Shown: one piece after another, positions 24,963 through 31,471 of the stretch
Layout: the number at the start of each line of letters is the position of its first letter
Position numbering within the stretch: position 1 is the first letter of the stretch
From: an uncultured Caldimonas sp.
GTDB taxonomy: Bacteria; Pseudomonadota; Gammaproteobacteria; Burkholderiales; Burkholderiaceae
NCBI RefSeq assembly: GCF_946480305.1
Contig: NZ_CAMLJQ010000027.1
Coordinates: 1 to 52,988, forward strand
Length of the DNA: 52,988 nt
Reading direction: 5' to 3'
Notes under the pieces: generated by a model
Databases searched by the model: none
What the model was told of the DNA's origin: nothing
What the model saw: the letters and a program-made list of their open reading frames with translations, nothing else
Position numbers and translations under genes: made by a program

Positions 24963-27044
24963 TCATGCGTGTCCTCCGATGATCGAGCCGATCCGGATGG
25001 TGTGGGTGTCAGGAATCTCGCTATGGCCGAGCACCGCCAGGCGGGGCGCGGCGCGCTTGAGCAGTCGCGCCATCGGGGCGCGGATCATGTCGGGCACCAG
25101 CAGGCAAGCGGGCACGCCCATGTCTTCCTGCTTCTTCGAGGCATTGGCCGCCGACTTGGTGAGTGTGTCCGCCACGCCGGGGTCGAGCGCCGCGCCGTGC
25201 GGCGAAGTCAGGGCCTGCGTGATCAGCCGCTCCAGCTCGGGCTCGATCGCGATCACATCGAGCTCCTTCACGGGGCCGTAGATCTGCTGCACGATCGCCG
25301 GCGCCAGGCTCACGCGGATGCGCTGGGCCAGCTCGCCGGGGTCGGTGACGGTGCCGTGCTCGGCGAGCGCTTCGACGATCGTGCGCATGTCGCGGATGTG
25401 GACCGATTCTTCCAGCAGCAGCTGCAGCACCTTCTGGAGCGTCGCGACGCTGACCATCTTCGGCACCACGTCTTCCATCAGTTTCGGAGCGAGCTTCGTC
25501 ACGTGTTCCACCAGTTGCTGCGTCTCTGCGCGACCCAACAACTTGGCCGCGTGGACTTGCATCAAGTGTGAAAGATGGGTCGCCACGACGGTCGAGGAAT
25601 CAACGACCGTAAATCCGGCCATTTGCGCGCTTTCTTTCTGGCGCTCTTCAATCCACACCGCGGGCAGCCCGAACGCGGGATCGGTGGTCTGCGTGCCGAT
25701 CAGCGGCGTGCTTGCATGGCCCGGGTTGATCGCGAGGAACATGCCGGGGAAGCACTCCCCCTCGCCCACCACGGCGCCACGCAGCGTGATGCGGTACATG
25801 CTGGGCTTCAGCTCCAGGTTGTCGCGGATGTGCACCGCCGGTGGCAGAAAGCCGACGTCCTGCGCGAACTTGCGGCGCACGCCCTTGATGCGCGCGAGCA
25901 GGTCGCCCTGGCGCTCCTTGTCGACCAGCTGGATGAGCCGGTAGCCCACCTCGAGGCCGAGGATGTCGACCGGCTGGAGGTCGTCCCACGTCGCTTCCGC
26001 ATTCGGGTTGGGCTGGGGCGGTGCCGCGCCCGGCTCCGGTTGCCGCTTCGCCTGCTCGTTGCGCTGGTGCATCCGGTAGGCGGCGTAGCCCAGGCCGCCG
26101 GCAATGCCCAGGAAGGTCACGTGCGGCATGCCGGGAATCATGCCCAGGAACCCGATCACGCCACCGGTGATGCCCAGCACGCGCGGGGAGTTGAACATCT
26201 GGCGCACGATCTGGCTGCCGACGTCCTGCTCCTTGCCCACGCGCGACACGACCATCGCTGCGGCGATGGAGATCAGCAGCGCCGGAATCTGCGCGACCAG
26301 TGCATCGCCGACCGCCAGCAGCACGTAGCTGTTCGCGGCTTCGCTGAGCGGCAGGCCGTGCTGCGCCATGCCGACGATCATGCCGCCGATGATGTTGATG
26401 ACGAGGATCAGGATGCCGGCCACCGCGTCGCCGCGCACGAATTTGGAGGCACCGTCCATCGAGCCGAAGAACTCCGCTTCGTCGCCCACTTCGGCCCGAC
26501 GGCGCTTGGCTTCCTTCTCGTCGATCAGGCCGGCATTCAGGTCGGCGTCGATCGCCATCTGCTTGCCGGGCATCGCATCGAGCGTGAAGCGCGCGCTCAC
26601 CTCGGCAATGCGCTCCGCGCCCTTCGTGACGACGATGAAGTTGATGACCACCAGGATCGCGAACACGATCAGGCCGACCGCGAAGTTGCCACCGATCAGG
26701 AAGTGGCCGAACGATTCGATCACCTGGCCCGCCGCACCCGTGCCGGTGTGGCCTTCGAGCAGCACGACCCGCGTGGACGCCACGTTCAACGACAGCCGCA
26801 GCATCGTGGTCAGCAGCAGCACCGCGGGAAACGCGGCGAAATCGAGCGGCCGCACCATGTAGGCCGACACCATCATCACCATCAGCGCCATGGCGATGTT
26901 GAAGGTGAACAGCACATCCAGCGCGAACGGCGGCAACGGCAGCACCATCATCGCCAGGATCATGACGACGACCAGCGGCGCGGCCAGCGCCTTCAGCGGC
27001 ATCGCGCCGAGCACGGACTGGAATTGACGCAAGGTGGGGTTCAT
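24963..27044 (-). CDS. flhA: Flagellar export gate protein FlhA
   Basis: 693 residues, the family length. The N-terminal half has about eight transmembrane helices and the FHIPEP family signature RLSLNVASTRVVLLEGHTG (about 95-115). The cytoplasmic loop GDEAEFFGSMDGASKFVRGD, important for proton coupling in the family, is intact. The C-terminal cytosolic ring domain (about 355-690) binds chaperone-substrate complexes. The start overlaps the flhB stop by 4 bases (ATGA) and GAGG lies 5 bases upstream. Confidence 0.97.
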   Translation of the reverse strand: MNPTLRQFQSVLGAMPLKALAAPLVVVMILAMMVLPLPPFALDVLFTFNIAMALMVMMVSAYMVRPLDFAAFPAVLLLTTMLRLSLNVASTRVVLLEGHTGTGAAGQVIESFGHFLIGGNFAVGLIVFAILVVINFIVVTKGAERIAEVSARFTLDAMPGKQMAIDADLNAGLIDEKEAKRRRAEVGDEAEFFGSMDGASKFVRGDAVAGILILVINIIGGMIVGMAQHGLPLSEAANSYVLLAVGDALVAQIPALLISIAAAMVVSRVGKEQDVGSQIVRQMFNSPRVLGITGGVIGFLGMIPGMPHVTFLGIAGGLGYAAYRMHQRNEQAKRQPEPGAAPPQPNPNAEATWDDLQPVDILGLEVGYRLIQLVDKERQGDLLARIKGVRRKFAQDVGFLPPAVHIRDNLELKPSMYRITLRGAVVGEGECFPGMFLAINPGHASTPLIGTQTTDPAFGLPAVWIEERQKESAQMAGFTVVDSSTVVATHLSHLMQVHAAKLLGRAETQQLVEHVTKLAPKLMEDVVPKMVSVATLQKVLQLLLEESVHIRDMRTIVEALAEHGTVTDPGELAQRIRVSLAPAIVQQIYGPVKELDVIAIEPELERLITQALTSPHGAALDPGVADTLTKSAANASKKQEDMGVPACLLVPDMIRAPMARLLKRAAPRLAVLGHSEIPDTHTIRIGSIIGGHA

Positions 27045-28198
27045 GGGGCCTCTTCAGGGGTCTTGCCGTGGTGCGGGTCGAGCTCGACCGGCACGTTGAG
27101 TTCAGGCAGGGCGCCCGGCATCGGTGCGCGGCCGGTCATCGCTGCACGCAGCTGGTACACGTAGGCCAGCACCTGCGCCACCGCGCTGTACAGCGCCATG
27201 GGGATCTCGCGGTCGATGTCGGCATGCGCGTAGAGCGCACGCGCCAGCATCGGCGCCTGCAACACGGGCACCTTGTGCTCTTTCGCCAGGTCGCGGATCT
27301 GCATCGCGATCAGGTCGGCGCCCTTGGCCACCACGCGGGGGGCGGACATGGTGCCTTCCTCGTACTTCAGCGCCACCGCGTAGTGGGTGGGGTTCATCAC
27401 CACCAGGTCGGCGCGCGGCACCTCGGCCATCATCCGGCGCTTGACCATCTCGCGCATGCGCGCCTTCATCTTGACCTTGACTTCCTGGTTGCCCTCGAGC
27501 TCCTTGTGCTCCTGCTTGGCTTCCTGGTGAGACATCTTCAGGCGCTTCATCAGCAGGTGGCGCTGGAACGGCACGTCGACCACCGCCGACACCAGCAGCA
27601 CGAGCAGCATCAGCATCAGGCCTTGCAGCATGACCTGCCCCATCTCGGCGATGCCGGCAGGCAGCCCCATGCCGAGTGCCAGCTGGAAGGCATCCAGATG
27701 CGTGTACAGATACAGCCCGCCGATGGTGCCGATCACCAGGGCAAAACCGCTGGCCTTCAATGCCTCCAGCAATTGGTCGGTGGAGAACACGCGACCGATG
27801 CCGCTGATGGGATTGAGCTTGGAGAACTTCGGCGCCAGCGGCTTCATCGTCCAGTTCCAGCCACCGGAGGCGATGTTCGCCACGACCACGCCGAACGAGA
27901 TGACGGCACCCAGCGGCAGCGTGACGATCAGGAACTTGGTGGCCAGTGCCGACAGGCGCTCGGTCATCTGCGCGGGCGATGCCAGATCGGCCGCACGGAA
28001 GCTCAGTTCATGGCTCAACAGATCCTGCAACCACCCGGCGAGCCAGGGCGCTCCCACGGTGAGCGCCACCACGCCCGCACCCACCACGATCAGATGGCCC
28101 AGATGCCGCGAGCGCGCGACCTGGCCTTCCTCGCGCGCCTTGCGGATCTTGCGCTCCGAGGCGGGTAGGTTGCGGTCCTGTTGGTCTTGGTCGGCCAT
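27041..28198 (-). CDS. flhB: Flagellar export switch protein FlhB
   Basis: 385 residues. Four transmembrane segments (about 32-55, 88-110, 150-168, 188-208) precede the cytoplasmic domain with the self-cleaving NPTH motif at 269-272, followed by YAVALKYEEGTMSAPRVVAKG. Cleavage between Asn269 and Pro270 switches export from rod/hook to filament substrates. The N-terminal ASERKIRKAREEGQVARS motif is typical. It is first in the flhBAF-flhG-fliA run. The Shine-Dalgarno is weak. Confidence 0.97.
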   Translation of the reverse strand: MADQDQQDRNLPASERKIRKAREEGQVARSRHLGHLIVVGAGVVALTVGAPWLAGWLQDLLSHELSFRAADLASPAQMTERLSALATKFLIVTLPLGAVISFGVVVANIASGGWNWTMKPLAPKFSKLNPISGIGRVFSTDQLLEALKASGFALVIGTIGGLYLYTHLDAFQLALGMGLPAGIAEMGQVMLQGLMLMLLVLLVSAVVDVPFQRHLLMKRLKMSHQEAKQEHKELEGNQEVKVKMKARMREMVKRRMMAEVPRADLVVMNPTHYAVALKYEEGTMSAPRVVAKGADLIAMQIRDLAKEHKVPVLQAPMLARALYAHADIDREIPMALYSAVAQVLAYVYQLRAAMTGRAPMPGALPELNVPVELDPHHGKTPEEAP

Positions 28199-28533
28199 GG
28201 CGATGGGAATGACGGGGTCTCGCCATTGTGGGAAGGGGGCCCGAAATACTTAAGAAGGAATAGAGGGGGGGAAAGGGTGCTTTTGCGTGAGCGTTTCCGG
28301 GGTGCTTGGCATGCGGGAGCCACGCGGCCGCGAGTTCGAGCACCGCACTGCCCTCACGCAGCACCGAAGCGCCGCCGGCCGCCCGCCCATGCCTGAGCCG
28401 CGGCCATCTCCGCAAAACCGCACCAAACAAAAAAATGCGGGTCGCCCCGTAACAGGCGACCCGCAAAGAGCGCTTGACTGCGCTTTCTCAGGAGGAGACT
28501 TTCACAAACCCCAACAACGTCCTACGGAAAAAA
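28199..28533. other. 335-bp region between flhC and flhB
   Basis: This holds the flhDC terminator (28425-28464) and, downstream of it on the minus strand, about 220 bp that must carry the flhB promoter. I could not pick a reliable -10/-35 pair or FlhDC box. An A/G-rich stretch (28228-28276) lies near the flhB end. No gene is supported. Confidence 0.6.
28425..28464 (-). terminator. Intrinsic terminator of the flhDC transcript
   Basis: Read on the minus strand: a perfect 10-bp stem GCGGGTCGCC/GGCGACCCGC with an 8-base loop, then A and seven Ts. It lies about 70 bases after the flhC stop and separates flhDC from flhB. Confidence 0.9.
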
Positions 28534-29070
28534 TCACTGCAGTTGCAACGCGCCGCTGGCCTTGCCCTTGCCAGCACGAGCCGGCGGGTTGCACATGCCG
28601 CACACGAAGTGCCGCGCGATCTCGTGCGGGTGCGTCACGAAGTGCCCGCCGCACTTGCTGCATCTGGTCATCGTCAGCATGCCGTTGTCGACGAACTTCA
28701 CCAGGCGCCAGGCGCGGGTGACCGACAACAGCGGCTCCAGCGACTGGGCCTGGGTCTGCTCCAGGTACAGCCGGTAGGCCTTGATGATGGTGTCGATCTC
28801 GTCGAGTTCGGCCACCTTGTTCAGGTATTCATGGATGTTCAGGAACAGGCTGGCGTGGATGTTCGGCTGCCAGGTCATGAACCAATCGGTGGAAAACGGC
28901 AACTGTCCCTTCGAAGGCGACTTGCCCGAGACTTCCTTGTACAGCCGCAGCAGCCGCTCGTACGACAGGTCCGTCTCCGACTCCAGCACCTGCAGCCGGG
29001 CCCCCAGCTCGATCAGGGTGACCGCTCGCTCGATCTGGCGGGCTTCGGTGAGGATGCTCTTGTTGCGCAT
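28534..29070 (-). CDS. flhC: Flagellar master transcription activator subunit FlhC
   Basis: 178 residues. FlhC features: the helical N-terminal part (ARQIERAVTLIELGARLQVLE), a central region beginning YERLLRLYKEV, and the zinc site near the C-terminus with Cys pairs in RCSKCGGHF and FVCGMC (C-x2-C twice). With FlhD it forms the heterohexamer that activates early flagellar promoters. It lies 132 bp after flhD, an unusually wide gap for this pair, filled by repeat copy C. Confidence 0.96.
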   Translation of the reverse strand: MRNKSILTEARQIERAVTLIELGARLQVLESETDLSYERLLRLYKEVSGKSPSKGQLPFSTDWFMTWQPNIHASLFLNIHEYLNKVAELDEIDTIIKAYRLYLEQTQAQSLEPLLSVTRAWRLVKFVDNGMLTMTRCSKCGGHFVTHPHEIARHFVCGMCNPPARAGKGKASGALQLQ

Positions 29071-29124
29071 GGGATGCTTTCGTTGTCGCTGTTGTGCCGC
29101 AGATAAGGTACCGGCCGAGTGACG

Positions 29125-29199
29125 CCGCGGATCCGGCTCCGCCGGTCCGCCAGCGTCGCCCCCTTGAGGGGGCGGCCGAAGGCCGTAGGGGGTGGGCCC
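29125..29199 (+). repeat. GC-rich intergenic repeat (copy C), inside the flhD-flhC gap
   Basis: About 75 bp, nearly identical to 9276-9349 and to the partial copy at 1-43. It contains the CGCCCCC-TTGA-GGGGGCG hairpin and the GGCC-GAA-GGCC hairpin. Its right end lies 3 bases from the flhD stop codon, the same placement as copy B beside flgI. In the transcript it can form a stable structure between flhD and flhC and so alter their relative output. Confidence 0.85.
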
Positions 29200-29202
29200 C
29201 CT

Positions 29203-29535
29203 TCAGGCCACGGCCTCCTGGTGGCGACCGGCCAGCACGATCGAAGCGTGCAGGCGCGAGGTGCCATCGTTGGCCGCTGCCTTGCCGTGGTTGGTCAACA
29301 GGCCCCACACCATGTCGTCGTCGAAGCGGAAGCGGCACAGCAAGGTGTTGCCGGAAGCGATCTTCATCAGCTGAGCCGGGCTCAGCGTAGCCAGCAGGTC
29401 GGCGGTTTCCTCGCTCACGCCCAGGCGGAACAGCGCCTGCTCGCGATCGGCGCGGATCAGGTTCTGCGCCAGCATCAAATACGACAAGTTGGCTTCGCGG
29501 ATTTCGGTGAGGATCTGTTCGGCGGTGTGGGACAT
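29203..29535 (-). CDS. flhD: Flagellar master transcription activator subunit FlhD
   Basis: 110 residues. The body IREANLSYLMLAQNLIRADR, then AMFRLGVS-like LFRLGVSEETADLLATLSPAQLM, matches FlhD of betaproteobacteria. It partners FlhC and sits at the top of the flagellar cascade. AGGAG lies 6 bases before the ATG at 29535, which decides the start in an otherwise long open frame. The 110-bp upstream gap to the aminotransferase gene contains a 9-bp hairpin (29605-29633). Confidence 0.95.
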   Translation of the reverse strand: MSHTAEQILTEIREANLSYLMLAQNLIRADREQALFRLGVSEETADLLATLSPAQLMKIASGNTLLCRFRFDDDMVWGLLTNHGKAAANDGTSRLHASIVLAGRHQEAVA

Positions 29536-29604
29536 CTCGGGCTCCTGCTGTTGGAATGAATTCTGCGAGAGCCCCCACGCCGCGAACATCGGACCGCTTC
29601 GGTG

Positions 29605-29633
29605 CAGGTCGTCGCCCGGGGTAGGACGACCTG
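29605..29633 (-). other. Hairpin in the flhD upstream region
   Basis: A perfect 9-bp inverted repeat CAGGTCGTC/GACGACCTG with an 11-base loop, between the aminotransferase stop (29646) and the flhD start (29535). There is no T-tract downstream on the minus strand, so it is not a clear terminator. It may be a leader structure or a binding site in the flhDC control region. Confidence 0.55.
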
Positions 29634-29645
29634 TCAGCGCAATAC

Positions 29646-30776
29646 CTACACCGCCGGGCGTAACGCCTCGCAGGCCGCACGGACGGCCCGCACCACGGTG
29701 GCGGCCGTGGAGGCGTCCATCGTGGGGTCGATCGGCAGGCTCAGCACCTCGTGGGCAAGGCGCTCGGCCACCGGCAGTGCCACCGCTGACAACGGCGTCC
29801 CGGCGTAGGCCGGTTGTCGGTGCGGCGGCACGGGGTAGTGCACGAGCGTTGCCACACCGGCGGCCTGCAGTCGCCGGGCCAGCTCGTCGCGCTGGGGGTG
29901 GCGCACCACGAACAAATGCCACACCGGCTCGTCGCTTCCGTCCACGCTGGGCAGCGTGAGGCCGGGAGCGCCCACCAGACCGTCGAGGTAGAGGCGGGCG
30001 ATGCGGGCACGTTGCGCGTTGTCCTGGTCCAGCACGCGCAGCCGCTCGCGCAGGAAGGCAGCCTGCAGCTCGTCGGTGCGCGAGTTGCAACCCACCTCCT
30101 CGTGGTGGTACTTCACCGACGACCCGTAGTTGCGCAGGCGGCGCACGCGCTCGGCCAGCGCGGCGTCGTGCGTCACCACGGCGCCGGCATCGCCCAACGC
30201 GCCGAGGTTCTTGCCGGGATAGAAGCTGAACGCCGCGGCATCGCCGAGGCTGCCGCAGCGCTGGCCGGCGTGACGGGCACCATGAGCCTGTGCTGCATCT
30301 TCGAGCACCCGCAAGCCGTGCCGACGGGCGATTGCGCACAGCTCCCGCATCGGCGCAGGCCGCCCGTAGAGATGCACCGCCACGAGCGCCCGCGTGCGCG
30401 GCGTGATGGCGGATTCCACCCGGGCCGGATCGAGATTGAAGTGTTGCTCGTCCACCTCCACGGGGACGGGGACGGCCCCCGCGTGCGTGACGGCGAGCCA
30501 GGTCGCGATGAACGTGTGCGAGGGCACGATGACCTCGTCGCCCGCACCCACGCCCCATGCGCGCAGCACGAGGTGCAGTGCATCGAGGCCATTGCCCACG
30601 GTGACGCAATGCGGCGCACCGCAATACGCCGCGAACTCGCGCTCGAAGGCTTCCGTCTCCGCGCCCATCAGCAGCCACCCGCTGTCGAGCACGCGCGCCA
30701 GCGCCGCCTGGTAGGCCGCCTGGTGGCGCAGGTTGATCGAACGCAGGTCGAGAAAAGGAACGTGGCTCCCCGGCAT
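29646..30776 (-). CDS. DegT/DnrJ/EryC1 sugar aminotransferase (FdtB/QdtB-like)
   Basis: 376 residues. This is a PLP-dependent aminotransferase of the sugar class: SHTFIATWLAV, EDAAQAHGA and FSFYPGKNLGALGDAGAVVT, with the Lys of PGKNLG as the likely PLP Schiff-base residue. Its start shares one base with the stop of the upstream FdtA-like gene (TGATG), so the pair is translated together. In the known dTDP-Fuc3NAc and dTDP-Qui3NAc routes, an FdtA/QdtA isomerase makes the 3-keto sugar and FdtB/QdtB aminates it. That pairing supports a 3-amino-3,6-dideoxyhexose product here. Fucose or quinovose configuration cannot be told from sequence alone. Confidence 0.88.
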   Translation of the reverse strand: MPGSHVPFLDLRSINLRHQAAYQAALARVLDSGWLLMGAETEAFEREFAAYCGAPHCVTVGNGLDALHLVLRAWGVGAGDEVIVPSHTFIATWLAVTHAGAVPVPVEVDEQHFNLDPARVESAITPRTRALVAVHLYGRPAPMRELCAIARRHGLRVLEDAAQAHGARHAGQRCGSLGDAAAFSFYPGKNLGALGDAGAVVTHDAALAERVRRLRNYGSSVKYHHEEVGCNSRTDELQAAFLRERLRVLDQDNAQRARIARLYLDGLVGAPGLTLPSVDGSDEPVWHLFVVRHPQRDELARRLQAAGVATLVHYPVPPHRQPAYAGTPLSAVALPVAERLAHEVLSLPIDPTMDASTAATVVRAVRAACEALRPAV

Positions 30777-31243
30777 CAACCGATCTCCACGGCGGCGCTC
30801 GGCGACGGTGCCACGAGGGGTGGCGTGCCGGCCCGGTTGCCGTGCACCCGGCACATGAAATCGCTGTAGTTGCGCACGTAGTCGGACTCGTCGAAGTACT
30901 CCGATGCGAGCACCATGCAGACGCTGCCGGACGAGAAATTGTCGAGCTCGCGCCAGGTCATCGGCGCAATGTACAAGCCCATGTACGAGCGGTTGAGGTG
31001 GATGCGCTTCTTCTCGAAGCCGTCGTCCAGCACGATGTCGAAACTGCCCGACATCGCGATCACGAACTGGTGCAGTGCAAGGTGCGCATGGCCGCCCCGC
31101 TCGGAGCCCCCGGGCACGTCGTACAGGTAGTACACGCGACGGATGTCGAACGGGATCTGCCGCGAGCCCTCCACGAAAGTGAGGTTGCCCCGCGGGTCGT
31201 GGATCTTGGGCAAGTCCAGGATCTTGCAGTCGGCGAGCGGCAT
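30776..31243 (-). CDS. dTDP-4-keto-6-deoxyglucose 3,4-ketoisomerase (FdtA/QdtA family)
   Basis: 155 residues, a single cupin fold. It opens CKILDLPKIHDPRGNLTFVEG, continues VYYLYDVPGGSERGGHAHL with the catalytic-type His pair, then MSGSFDIVLDDG and a C-terminal YFDESDYVRNY segment; all are typical of the WxcM-like/FdtA group. It moves the keto group of dTDP-4-keto-6-deoxyglucose from C4 to C3 before amination by the next gene. TTAGGAG stands 7 bases before the ATG at 31243. The substrate enzymes RmlA and RmlB are not in the window and must be supplied elsewhere. Confidence 0.9.
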   Translation of the reverse strand: MPLADCKILDLPKIHDPRGNLTFVEGSRQIPFDIRRVYYLYDVPGGSERGGHAHLALHQFVIAMSGSFDIVLDDGFEKKRIHLNRSYMGLYIAPMTWRELDNFSSGSVCMVLASEYFDESDYVRNYSDFMCRVHGNRAGTPPLVAPSPSAAVEIG

Positions 31244-31423
31244 TGCTGTTCTCCTAAGCCTTGCGGCGAGTCTAGAAGCAAGGCGCGACCCCATGCACCG
31301 GGAAAAGAAGGCAGAAGCAGCCCTTTTTGCACGCCGCCACGCCCGGCGCCCGCGGCGGGAATTGCGCGGCGTTCAGCCTTCATTTCCACGCCTTCAGGAG
31401 TTGGCACCCACGATAGGCTGCAA

Positions 31424-31438
31424 CAGTGCCCGGCACTG
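31424..31438. other. Short palindrome in the fdtA-like/glycosyltransferase divergent region
   Basis: CAGTGCC-C-GGCACTG, a 7-bp perfect inverted repeat about 34 bp upstream of the plus-strand glycosyltransferase start. It could be an operator in the 228-bp divergent region 31244-31471, which otherwise shows nothing I can name. Confidence 0.3.
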
Positions 31439-31471
31439 CGGCGCAAAACCCTCTGAACTCGAGTACCAGAC

